Origin: Aquibacillus sediminis
GTDB lineage: Bacteria; Bacillota; Bacilli; Bacillales; Amphibacillaceae
Direction of reading: 5' to 3'
Assembly: GCF_005870085.1 (NCBI RefSeq)
Contig: NZ_SZNM01000004.1
Coordinates: 186,001-250,000, forward strand
Length of the DNA: 64,000 bases
Below are positions 46,683 to 55,495 of this stretch, in pieces. A program made the translations under genes and the position numbers. The notes beneath the pieces are model-generated. The model was not told the origin of the DNA. It saw only the letters and a program-made list of their open reading frames with translations, and did no database searches. How positions within the stretch are numbered: position 1 is the first letter of the stretch; each line of letters opens with the position of its first letter.

Positions 46683-46752
46683 TATTGACTAAATGCATGT
46701 TTTTGACTAAAATTGACCTTAAAGAAATGTAGTGATAAATGGAGGAATGCAC

Positions 46753-47442
46753 ATGTTAGGTGGTTTTGGGGGATATCTCATATATATTGCACTCTTACTG
46801 ATTGTTCCTATGTGGGCACAATCTAGAGTGAAGTCAACGTATAAAAAATACTCACAAATACCAACATCATCTTATATGACAGGTGCTCAAGTTGCACGAA
46901 AAATATTAGATGATAATGGTCTTTTCAATGTAAGTATAGAAGAAACGAAAGGCATGTTATCTGATCACTATGATCCACGAAAAAAAGTAGTACGTTTATC
47001 TACTGACAACTTTCACGGACATTCCATGGCTGCTTCTGCGGTTGCGGCACACGAAGTAGGTCACGCAATCCAGGATGCACAAGCATATGCGTTTCTTCGC
47101 TTTAGACATGCATTAGTTCCATTGGCTAATTTAGGGTCAAATATGTCCTTTATTTTAATTTTAGCTGGTATCTTTATGAGTTCTATGGAATTATTTCTAG
47201 GTGGGATTATTTTTATGTCCTTTGCCGTCCTATTCCAATTTGTAACCTTACCAGTAGAATTCGATGCATCCAACCGTGCGATGGCCCAGCTTGTTTCAAC
47301 TGGCGTAATCCGCAATAATGAAGAACGACCAACCAAAAAAGTGTTAAATGCCGCAGCACTTACCTATGTTGCCGCAGCAGTAGTAGCACTAGCAGAATTG
47401 GTACGATTTATTCTCATGTTTGTTGCAGCAAATGATGATTAA
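46753..47442 (+). CDS. Membrane zinc metallopeptidase (YugP type)
   Basis: A protein of 229 residues of the Zn_peptidase_2 family. The zinc motif HEVGH is at about residue 97, flanked by transmembrane helices (about 5-22, 117-160 and 205-225). The related B. subtilis YugP lies elsewhere, so this copy may be the ortholog moved here. The ATG at 46753 has GGAGG seven bases upstream. The substrate is unknown. Confidence 0.88.
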   Translation: MLGGFGGYLIYIALLLIVPMWAQSRVKSTYKKYSQIPTSSYMTGAQVARKILDDNGLFNVSIEETKGMLSDHYDPRKKVVRLSTDNFHGHSMAASAVAAHEVGHAIQDAQAYAFLRFRHALVPLANLGSNMSFILILAGIFMSSMELFLGGIIFMSFAVLFQFVTLPVEFDASNRAMAQLVSTGVIRNNEERPTKKVLNAAALTYVAAAVVALAELVRFILMFVAANDD

Positions 47443-47473
47443 AGTATCAGTTTGGTAAGAATAATTAAACATT

Positions 47474-47504
47474 AAAAAAGCTCAGATTAATCTGAGCTTT
47501 TTTT
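47474..47504. terminator. Bidirectional terminator
   Basis: AAAAAAGCTCAGA and TCTGAGCTTTTTT form a nearly perfect palindrome with T-runs on both strands. It serves the convergent metallopeptidase and ypjC genes. Confidence 0.92.
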
Positions 47505-47665
47505 AATGTCTAAACAATAGGTATCCTATTGGAAAATTGTTATTCCACGTTTCAATTATTCGGAGGGCATTTAGTGAGGGATACTCACAAATACATAACG
47601 GAATATCCGCTTGTAACGATAGTCTCTTCATTCCGTTTAAAAGCATGGTTTTCAAACATTCTTTT

Positions 47666-48550
47666 TTAATCATCAGAAAGTGGTTTTTTGTTTTCATCAA
47701 GTGTAAACCCTTCTCCTAATACATCATGAACAGAAGTAACTGCCACAAAGGCGTGAGGGTCTATTGAATGTATAATAGCGGTTAATCGAACAATTTCATT
47801 CCGACCGACAATGCAATATAACACATCACGTTTCTCACCAGTATAGCTACCACGACCTTGCAGGACAGTAACACCTCTGTCCATTTCTTTCATAATTTTA
47901 TCGGAAATGTCACTACTTTTATTAGAGATAATAGTGGTGCCTCTTGCTGCATAAGCACCCTCTTGAATAAAATCAATCACTCGGGCTGCTAGGTAAACGG
48001 CAACAAGTGTATACATTCCCTCTACTAATTCCAAATAGGTAATAATCGATGTTGCGATGACAATTGCATCGAATAGAAACATCGTTTTCCCCATACTCCA
48101 ACCTGCATACTTTTTTACAATACGTGCGATAATATCGACGCCACCAGTGGTACCTCCAAAGCGGAAAATAATACCTAAACCAACACCAATACTGGCACCA
48201 GCATACAACGCGACTAAAGTCATATCATCCTGTAAATTCATTGCAATGGAATATTGTTGGAATATGTATAAAAATGCAGAAACAGCTAACGTACCGATTA
48301 CTGTATAGATAAAAGTATTTCTACCTAATAGTCTCCACCCAACAATAAAAACGGGAACATTTAAAACAATATTAGAAATGGCAGGATCCCAATCGAATAA
48401 AAAGTAAAATAACAAAGTAATACCTGTAAACCCACCCTCACCTAAATTGTTTTGCATATTAAAATGTACGATCCCAAATGAGAATATCGCTGAACCAATA
48501 AGGATGAAGAAGATATTTTTAAATTTGATACCAAACCGCAATGTTTTCAC
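47666..48550 (-). CDS. ypjC: YitT/DUF2179 family membrane protein YpjC
   Basis: A protein of 294 residues with five or six transmembrane helices (1-200) and a C-terminal soluble DUF2179 domain (~215-290: ISDKIMKEMDRGVTVLQGRGSYTG). The membrane motifs GEGGFTGI and FGGTTGGVDI are typical. GTG start with GAAGGA upstream. The transport substrate or role is unknown. The ypjD gene that lies next to it in B. subtilis is absent. Confidence 0.88.
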   Translation of the reverse strand: MKTLRFGIKFKNIFFILIGSAIFSFGIVHFNMQNNLGEGGFTGITLLFYFLFDWDPAISNIVLNVPVFIVGWRLLGRNTFIYTVIGTLAVSAFLYIFQQYSIAMNLQDDMTLVALYAGASIGVGLGIIFRFGGTTGGVDIIARIVKKYAGWSMGKTMFLFDAIVIATSIITYLELVEGMYTLVAVYLAARVIDFIQEGAYAARGTTIISNKSSDISDKIMKEMDRGVTVLQGRGSYTGEKRDVLYCIVGRNEIVRLTAIIHSIDPHAFVAVTSVHDVLGEGFTLDENKKPLSDD

Positions 48551-48891
48551 CTCTATTTCCTTCTTATTATTATCAATGATTGTTACTATATCACAAATTT
48601 AAGTTATAGTTTAAAAAATTTGTCAAATTGAATCCTTTTAGCTAACATTAGACATAGTAAAAGAAGTGTGGTTTCGTACACATACATTAAGTTGGAATTT
48701 TTTTCTTTAACTACGACACCTATAATAAACGGAAATTCTATCGAAAAAGTAAATACTAAAGCCCAAAATTTTGTCCTTAATTACATATGTTCGTTCACGA
48801 TACATGTATTTATCTGATATATTTAAATAAATCATAATAAGAAATAAGTGAGGAAGACGATTGGACAAAACGAAAACTAAGGAGGATACAT
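48551..48891. other. Divergent ypjC-dapB intergenic region
   Basis: No gene recognised. A TATAAT box occurs at about 48720 without a good -35. AAGGAGGA lies directly before dapB. No strong hairpin was found. Confidence 0.35.
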
Positions 48892-49692
48892 ATGAATAAT
48901 ATAAAAGTGATTGTAGCTGGTCCAAGAGGGAGAATGGGTAGTGAAGCACTGAGAATGATTGAAAAAGAAGACACCTTTGATCTGGTTGCATGTGTTGATC
49001 ACAAATATAATGGTTTAAGAGTAAGTGAAGTAGAAGGGTTACCTGCTTTTGAAGCATTTATATTCGAAGATATCGAAGAATGCTTACAAACAACGGATGC
49101 GGATGTCCTTGTTGACCTAACCACACCAGAAGTCGGGTATAAACATACAAAATTGGCTTTGCAACACGGAGTGAGACCTGTTGTAGGGACTACGGGATTT
49201 ACAACAGAGCAATTAGATGAGCTAAAACAATTAGCAGAAGAGAAAGGGGTAGGAGCTGTGATTGCACCTAATTTTGCTGTTGGTGCTGTTTTAATGATGC
49301 AGTTTTCTAAATGGGCAGCAAAATATTTCCCTGATGTAGAAATCATTGAACGCCACCATGATCAAAAGTTAGACGCTCCATCCGGTACTGCTGTAAAAAC
49401 AGCTGAATTAATTCAAGAAGTTAGAGAAAGTAAAAAGCAGGGACATCCAGATGAAAAAGAGACAATTGAAGGAGCAAGAGGCGCTGATCATGATGGAATG
49501 AAAATACATAGTGTACGATTACCTGGATTAGTAGCACACCAAGAAGTTGTATTTGGATCTTCTGGTCAAAATTTAACCATTAAACATGATTCATTTCATC
49601 GTGAATCGTTTATGTCTGGTGTGAAGTTATCCATCAATCAAGTAATGAAATTAAACTTACTAGTATATGGATTGGAAAATATCTTAGAGTAG
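48892..49692 (+). CDS. dapB: 4-hydroxy-tetrahydrodipicolinate reductase
   Basis: An NAD(P)H-dependent step in lysine, diaminopimelate and dipicolinate synthesis; 266 residues. The Rossmann motif is VAGPRGRMG (8-16), and the catalytic block [15 protein letters not shown] (about 156) is intact. It supplies meso-DAP for the cell wall and dipicolinate for spores. Strong ribosome site AAGGAGGA. First of dapB-mgsA-bshA-cca-birA-panB-panC. Confidence 0.95.
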   Translation: MNNIKVIVAGPRGRMGSEALRMIEKEDTFDLVACVDHKYNGLRVSEVEGLPAFEAFIFEDIEECLQTTDADVLVDLTTPEVGYKHTKLALQHGVRPVVGTTGFTTEQLDELKQLAEEKGVGAVIAPNFAVGAVLMMQFSKWAAKYFPDVEIIERHHDQKLDAPSGTAVKTAELIQEVRESKKQGHPDEKETIEGARGADHDGMKIHSVRLPGLVAHQEVVFGSSGQNLTIKHDSFHRESFMSGVKLSINQVMKLNLLVYGLENILE

Positions 49693-49708
49693 AGGGAGAG
49701 AATAAAAC

Positions 49709-50131
49709 ATGAATATTGCATTAATTGCCCATGATAAAAAAAAGCCTGATATGATAAATTTTACGGTTGCCTACACAGAAATTTTAAAACAGCATGACTT
49801 GTTTGCAACTGGTACAACTGGAAAAAAGATACAGGAAGCAACTAATATGGAGGTACACCGTTTTAAGTCTGGCCCTCTTGGTGGTGACCAGCAAATTGGA
49901 GCGATGATTGCGAATAATGAAATGGATTTGGTTATTTTCTTTAGAGATCCGTTAACAGCACAACCCCATGAACCAGATATTACGGCATTAATACGTTTAT
50001 GTGATGTTTACCAAGTACCGTTAACGACCAATCTTGGTGGTGCGGAAATTTTAATTCGAGCGTTAGAACAAGGATTATTTTCATGGCGAGAATTAATAAA
50101 AAAGAATGACGAGCAGGGAAATGAAGAATGA
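49709..50131 (+). CDS. mgsA: Methylglyoxal synthase
   Basis: Converts dihydroxyacetone phosphate to methylglyoxal; 140 residues. The family blocks ATGTTGK (phosphate binding, about 33), [11 protein letters not shown] and [14 protein letters not shown] are all present. The stop overlaps the ATG of bshA (ATGA), so there is no room for bshB1, which lies between them in B. subtilis. Confidence 0.95.
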   Translation: MNIALIAHDKKKPDMINFTVAYTEILKQHDLFATGTTGKKIQEATNMEVHRFKSGPLGGDQQIGAMIANNEMDLVIFFRDPLTAQPHEPDITALIRLCDVYQVPLTTNLGGAEILIRALEQGLFSWRELIKKNDEQGNEE

Positions 50132-51258
50132 AAAAAATTGGAATAACTTGTTACCCTTCTGTTGGGGGATCAGGGATTGTAGCAACAGAATTAGGAAAAT
50201 CATTAGCAAAGCAAGGATATGAAGTCCACTTTATCACATCAAGTGTACCATTTCGATTAGATAATATTTATTCCAATATTTATTTTCATGAAGTCGAATT
50301 AAATCATTATCCTGTATTCCAGTATCCGCCATATGATTTGGCATTAGCTAATAAGATGGCAGAGGTAATTGATACAGAACAGTTAGATGTACTACATGTT
50401 CATTATGCGTTACCACATGCTGTTTGTGCGATTCTAGCAAGAGAAATCGCAACACATGATGTGAAAATTGTGACAACATTACACGGGACAGATATTACAG
50501 TGCTAGGCATTGATCAAAGCTTAAAAAAAATGATTAAATATGGCATTGAAAAATCAGATGCTGTGACCGCTGTTTCTAACAGTTTAGTCAAGCAGACAAA
50601 GGAAATGCTTGATGTACAGAAAGACATCCATGTCGTCTATAATTTTGTTGATAAACAAGAATATTATAAAAGGTCCTATCCACAATTAAAGCAACAATAT
50701 GGGATCGAGGAAGAGGACAAAGTCATCGTACATATTTCTAACTTCAGAAAGGTAAAACGAGTTGAGGATGTCATCCATGTTTTTGCTAAGGTTGTGAAAC
50801 AAACGAAAGCAAAGTTGTTATTAATTGGCGATGGCCCCGAGTATAGTCAGATTCATAATCTAGTTACTTCACTTGGACTGGACCATCAAGTCTTATTTTT
50901 AGGGAAGCAAAAAAATATACCTGAACTGTTATCGATTGCGGATTTAAAATTGTTATTATCGGATAAAGAAAGCTTTGGTCTTGTATTATTAGAGGCAATG
51001 GCATGTGGGGTTCCATGTATTGGAACGAATACTGGTGGGATACCTGAAGTGATAAACGATTCCGAAAATGGTTTTATTGCGGAGGTAGGAGACATTGATG
51101 CGATTGCCGATAAAGCATTACAATTACTAACAGATCAATCGTTATGGACTCAGTTCTCAAAAAATAGTATCGAACATGTCAAAAACCACTTTGACTCCGA
51201 TAAGATTTTAGATCAATATCTATCGGTCTATAATGAAACCTTAAAGAATGGTGATTAA
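50128..51258 (+). CDS. bshA: Bacillithiol glycosyltransferase BshA
   Basis: GT4-family glycosyltransferase that joins N-acetylglucosamine to L-malate, the first step of bacillithiol synthesis; 376 residues. Motifs include [18 protein letters not shown] near the N-terminus, HGTDITVLG (about 131) and the donor-site [13 protein letters not shown] (about 281). ATG overlaps mgsA. The downstream enzyme BshB is not in this window. Confidence 0.95.
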   Translation: MKKIGITCYPSVGGSGIVATELGKSLAKQGYEVHFITSSVPFRLDNIYSNIYFHEVELNHYPVFQYPPYDLALANKMAEVIDTEQLDVLHVHYALPHAVCAILAREIATHDVKIVTTLHGTDITVLGIDQSLKKMIKYGIEKSDAVTAVSNSLVKQTKEMLDVQKDIHVVYNFVDKQEYYKRSYPQLKQQYGIEEEDKVIVHISNFRKVKRVEDVIHVFAKVVKQTKAKLLLIGDGPEYSQIHNLVTSLGLDHQVLFLGKQKNIPELLSIADLKLLLSDKESFGLVLLEAMACGVPCIGTNTGGIPEVINDSENGFIAEVGDIDAIADKALQLLTDQSLWTQFSKNSIEHVKNHFDSDKILDQYLSVYNETLKNGD

Positions 51259-51259
51259 T

Positions 51260-52465
51260 ATGATAGATCAACGGTTTCAAACAGCTAAAGGAATCCTTGA
51301 TAGACTGGAAGCATACCATCATAAAGCCTACTTCGTTGGTGGAGCAATTAGGGACCTGTTATTGGATCGAACAACAGGAGATATCGACATCGCTACATCA
51401 GCTAGCCCGCAACAAGTTCAACAATTATTTGACAAAGTCATCCCTGTAGGTATTGAGCACGGAACAGTTGTCGTCCGCTTTGAAGGAGAATCTTTTGAAG
51501 TGACGACTTTTCGTGTCGAGGGGGCTTATTCAGATTATCGCCATCCAGATCACGTTCATTTTGTTGATCAAATTGAAGAAGATTTGGCACGGCGTGATTT
51601 TACGATTAATGCAATTGCAATGGATAAAGCGGGGGATCTCGTTGATCCATTTTCGGGCCAACGTGATCTTAACCAGCAAATGATTCGTACAGTTGGTGAT
51701 CCTGAGCAACGATTTAGTGAAGACCCGTTACGAATGCTAAGGGCGCTACGTTTCTCAAGTCAATTAGGTTTTACATTGGAACCGAACACGTATGCAGCTT
51801 TAAAGGAAAATATCGAGTGGATTGAGAAAATTGCAATTGAACGAATTACAACTGAATTGGAAAAAATGTTTGCAGGTACTTATAGTGGGTATGCAATGAA
51901 AATGTTCGTAAAAGCAAATGTTGCCGAATATGTACCATTATTAGCAAAAAGTAACAGATTGCTCAAGTTTTTGGAAGTCCTAGATAGACCTTTACATTCA
52001 CTTACAGAAGTAATTGCAGCTTTTTCTGTAATCGAGCCTTCTATTTCAAATGAACAATGGGCTAAACAGTGGAAATTATCCAATCAAACGAAAAATCATG
52101 CAAAACAGTTATCTGATGCTATTCAACAGTGCGATAAAACGGGCTTAGACAAATGGCTTGTTTATCAACTTGATAAACATTTGCACGCTAGTTTAGTTCG
52201 CATTACACAGATTCTATCAAGAAAACAGACCATTAATCTGGAAAATATCAAAATGCTTTATCAGCAATTGCCTATTCATACTCGCCAGGATCTTGCAATT
52301 AATGGGCATGATTTAATTAGCCTGTTTCCAAAACGAAATAAAGGACCATGGATGAAACAGTTGTTGCGTGAGATTGAATACCAGGTTGTGGTAGGAAACG
52401 TGAATAATACTAAGCAAGCGATAGGGGAGTGGGTTAAAAAATGGAATCCACCAGAAACCAACTAA
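51260..52465 (+). CDS. cca: CCA tRNA nucleotidyltransferase
   Basis: Adds or repairs the CCA end of tRNAs without a template; 401 residues, class II. The N-terminal catalytic motif YFVGGAIRDLLL ... TGDIDIATSA carries the two Asp, and RRDFTINAIAMD near 108 follows. The helical neck and tail follow. ATG 51260 uses GGTGAT as ribosome site. Its end overlaps the birA start by 25 bases. Confidence 0.94.
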   Translation: MIDQRFQTAKGILDRLEAYHHKAYFVGGAIRDLLLDRTTGDIDIATSASPQQVQQLFDKVIPVGIEHGTVVVRFEGESFEVTTFRVEGAYSDYRHPDHVHFVDQIEEDLARRDFTINAIAMDKAGDLVDPFSGQRDLNQQMIRTVGDPEQRFSEDPLRMLRALRFSSQLGFTLEPNTYAALKENIEWIEKIAIERITTELEKMFAGTYSGYAMKMFVKANVAEYVPLLAKSNRLLKFLEVLDRPLHSLTEVIAAFSVIEPSISNEQWAKQWKLSNQTKNHAKQLSDAIQQCDKTGLDKWLVYQLDKHLHASLVRITQILSRKQTINLENIKMLYQQLPIHTRQDLAINGHDLISLFPKRNKGPWMKQLLREIEYQVVVGNVNNTKQAIGEWVKKWNPPETN

Positions 52466-53418
52466 TTAAATTGTTAGAACAAAATCAAGACAAGTATATG
52501 TCAGGACAAGAACTGTCTAAACAATTGAACATTTCGAGGACAGCTGTGTGGAAACATATGAATGAACTAAAAAAAGATGGTTATGTGATTGATGCTATAT
52601 CGAACAAGGGTTATCAGATTAAACAGTTACCACAGCAAAAATTAAGCAGTAATACACTGCATTGGGGATTGCATACAACATGGCTTGGCCAGGAACTGAT
52701 GCACAAAGATTCTATTTCTTCCACACAAACCCTCGGTCACCAATTAGCGGTTAAAGGTGCGGAACATGGCACCGTTATCATAGCTGATCAACAAACAGGC
52801 GGAAAAGGTAGAATGGACAGAAGGTGGGAGTCAGACAACACAAAAGGAATTTGGATGAGCATCATTCTTAAACCGAAGTTACTCCCCCATCATGCACCAC
52901 AAATAACCTTACTTGCTGCAACGGTACTTGCTGATCTCATTCAGGAAGATATAGGGATAACAACTGCGATTAAATGGCCAAATGATGTATTAGTTAATGA
53001 TAAAAAAGTAGCTGGTATTCTAACGGAAATGCAAGCAGAGCAAGATCAGATTAAATATATGGTGCTAGGGATTGGGTTTAATGTGAATCAAACAAGTGAC
53101 ATGCTCCCAGATCACCTACAAGATATTGCGACCTCCATCAAGATGGAATCAAACCAAAGCTGGAACCAACGAGAATTAGTACAACAATTGTTACATAGGT
53201 TTGAAGACCGCTATGATCAATTTATTAAAACAGGATTTTCAACGATAAAGACATCCTGGGAAAGTTATGGTTACAAGTTAGGAGAAACCGTTACAATAAG
53301 TACGTTTAACCAACAACGCGATGTAAAACTAATAGGAATTGAAAAAGATGGAGCATTGCGAGTTGAAACATTGAATGGTGAAAGAGAAATCTTGTATTCA
53401 GCTGAAATTCATTGGTGA
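52441..53418 (+). CDS. birA: Biotin-protein ligase / biotin repressor BirA
   Basis: Activates biotin and attaches it to carboxylases; 325 residues. The N-terminal winged helix (1-65, with [15 protein letters not shown]) makes it also a repressor of biotin genes. The catalytic domain has [11 protein letters not shown] (about 121) and KWPNDVLVN (about 179). GGGAGTGGG precedes the ATG inside the end of cca. Confidence 0.94.
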   Translation: MESTRNQLIKLLEQNQDKYMSGQELSKQLNISRTAVWKHMNELKKDGYVIDAISNKGYQIKQLPQQKLSSNTLHWGLHTTWLGQELMHKDSISSTQTLGHQLAVKGAEHGTVIIADQQTGGKGRMDRRWESDNTKGIWMSIILKPKLLPHHAPQITLLAATVLADLIQEDIGITTAIKWPNDVLVNDKKVAGILTEMQAEQDQIKYMVLGIGFNVNQTSDMLPDHLQDIATSIKMESNQSWNQRELVQQLLHRFEDRYDQFIKTGFSTIKTSWESYGYKLGETVTISTFNQQRDVKLIGIEKDGALRVETLNGEREILYSAEIHW

Positions 53419-53431
53419 GAGGAAGAGTGTT

Positions 53432-54229
53432 GTGCGAACAAAATCTCAATTTCAAACGATGAAACAAAATAACGAAAAAATAGCGATGATTACTGCCTAT
53501 GATTATCCTTCTGCAAAACTAGCTGAACAAGCTGGAATGGATATGATCTTAGTTGGTGATTCATTAGGGATGGTCGTGTTAGGGTATGATTCTACAATTA
53601 ACGTTACAGTTGAGGATATGATTCATCATGGCAAAGCTGTCGTTCGAGGTGCTACGGATACCTTTACGGTGATTGATATGCCATTCATGTCGTACCATAT
53701 TTCTATCGAAGATTCATTACAAAATGCAAGAAAAATTTTTCAAGAAACCAATGCACAAGCATTAAAACTTGAAGGAGCATCTGAACAAGTATTAACGTCT
53801 GTTTCCCGTTTAACAGAGGCAGGCATTCCAGTTGTCGGTCATATTGGGCTTACACCGCAAACAGTGAACGTGCTTGACGGATATAAAGTTCAGGGGAAAA
53901 ATCAAGCAGATGCTGAGAGGTTAATTGAAGAGGCACGAGCCTTGGAATTAAGTGGCGCGATGGCTATTGTATTAGAATGTGTTCCTAAAAATTTAGCAGA
54001 AATAATCACATCACAATTAACTATTCCAACAATCGGAATTGGTGCGGGTGTAGAGTGTGATGGACAAGTGTTAGTATTTCATGATGTGTTAAAATATGGT
54101 GTAGATCGTTTACCGAAGTTTGTTCAAACTTATTTTGATAGTAATACACATTTTACCGAAGCATTACAAGGATATGTACAAAATGTGAAAGAACGCCATT
54201 TCCCCGATGATAGACATTCCTTTAAATAG
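53432..54229 (+). CDS. panB: 3-methyl-2-oxobutanoate hydroxymethyltransferase
   Basis: Makes ketopantoate from 2-oxoisovalerate and methylene-THF; 265 residues. The blocks [25 protein letters not shown] (metal Asp) and VGHIGLTPQ are intact. GTG at 53432 with AGAGGA upstream is the preferred start; the frame is open further upstream into birA without a ribosome site. First step of the pantothenate pathway, followed by panC. Confidence 0.93.
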   Translation: MRTKSQFQTMKQNNEKIAMITAYDYPSAKLAEQAGMDMILVGDSLGMVVLGYDSTINVTVEDMIHHGKAVVRGATDTFTVIDMPFMSYHISIEDSLQNARKIFQETNAQALKLEGASEQVLTSVSRLTEAGIPVVGHIGLTPQTVNVLDGYKVQGKNQADAERLIEEARALELSGAMAIVLECVPKNLAEIITSQLTIPTIGIGAGVECDGQVLVFHDVLKYGVDRLPKFVQTYFDSNTHFTEALQGYVQNVKERHFPDDRHSFK

Positions 54230-54265
54230 AATAGAGGAAAAAAACTATTAAAAGGGGGAAACGTA

Positions 54266-55138
54266 ATGAAAATCATTGAATCTGTTCAAGAAATGCAAGC
54301 ATACGCGCTTGCATGTAAAAAACAAGGAAAATCAGTTGGGTTTGTTCCAACAATGGGTTACTTGCACGAGGGACATGAAGCCCTTATGAAGCAAGCAAGA
54401 AAAGAAAATGATCTTGTGGTTATAAGTATTTTTGTGAATCCATTGCAATTCGGTGCGAATGAAGATTATGATGATTACCCAAGAGACGAAAGGCGCGATA
54501 TCCAAGTATGTCGTAAAAACCAAATGGATGTTGTTTTTCTACCAAAAGTAGGAGATATGTATGCCAGTTCTCAGACAATTGCGCTACACGTTGAAAAGCG
54601 GACAAACGTATTGTGTGGTCGTACAAGAGTTGGACACTTTAATGGTGTTGTAACCGTACTCGCTAAATTATTTAATATCACCTTACCAGATTATGTCTAT
54701 TTTGGTATAAAGGACGCACAACAAGTGGCTGTTGTGGATTCGCTTGTGAAGGATTTGAATTACCCGATCTCCATCGTTCCTGTACCAACAAAACGAGAAG
54801 CTGATGGTCTGGCCAAAAGTAGTCGTAATGTCTATTTATCAAATCAAGAGAGAGAAGAAGCAGCGCAACTTTACCAAGCCCTTCAATTCGGAAGAACATT
54901 AGTAAAAGACGGACAAACCAAGCCAGCGATCATTGTGTCGGAAGTAAAAAATTTTATTCGACAACATACAAATGGTCAAATAGAATATGTGGAATTATTA
55001 AACTACCCAAGTCTACATACGACAGAAGAAATTGACCAACAAGTTATTTTAGCGCTCGCTGTAACCTTTACAAAAGCACGTCTGATCGATAATATTATCT
55101 TTGATGAAAACGGAATGATTCAAAACCTAATCCTGTAG
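54266..55138 (+). CDS. panC: Pantothenate synthetase
   Basis: Joins pantoate and beta-alanine with ATP; 290 residues. PTMGYLHEGHEAL (about 28) carries the HxGH nucleotide-binding signature, and GIKDAQQ near 153 and SSRNVYLS near 191 are conserved. AAGGGGG precedes the ATG. In B. subtilis panD (aspartate decarboxylase) follows; here it is absent and a terminator follows. Confidence 0.94.
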   Translation: MKIIESVQEMQAYALACKKQGKSVGFVPTMGYLHEGHEALMKQARKENDLVVISIFVNPLQFGANEDYDDYPRDERRDIQVCRKNQMDVVFLPKVGDMYASSQTIALHVEKRTNVLCGRTRVGHFNGVVTVLAKLFNITLPDYVYFGIKDAQQVAVVDSLVKDLNYPISIVPVPTKREADGLAKSSRNVYLSNQEREEAAQLYQALQFGRTLVKDGQTKPAIIVSEVKNFIRQHTNGQIEYVELLNYPSLHTTEEIDQQVILALAVTFTKARLIDNIIFDENGMIQNLIL

Positions 55139-55258
55139 AAATCAAGTTAATTAAAAAAATGTTGTTTGAGACATATATGAAAGTCTAATAATATAGCAAA
55201 CATACTAGCGACCATTGTAAAATGACATCATGAGTTTATGAAAACATACTTTTAGTAG

Positions 55259-55307
55259 AACGAAACTCTTGCCACTACGAATGGATAGGGTTTCGTTTCT
55301 CTTTTTT
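55259..55307 (+). terminator. Terminator of the dapB-panC cluster
   Basis: AACGAAACTC pairs with GGGTTTCGTT (G-T in one place) around a long loop and ends in CTTTTTT. The stretch 55139-55258 before it and 55308-55495 after it hold no gene; panD is not there. Confidence 0.75.
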
Positions 55308-55495
55308 CCTGCATGAATAGGTAGCAAGCATAGGATTGGACAATTAAAATTTAAGATAAATACAATTAGCTGTAATGTGCGATTCGTTTAACTAATTAGG
55401 AGTGGGGTATGAATTACTATCGACTAATGGAAGTTTTACTTAACTTGTGTATAATTATGCAGTATAAATTACAAGAATAATATGGAGGTGATACC

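Noticed and set aside
48707-49057. Minus-strand frame of 116 codons over the dapB start
   Set aside because: It overlaps the start of dapB, has no ribosome site and its composition is not protein-like.
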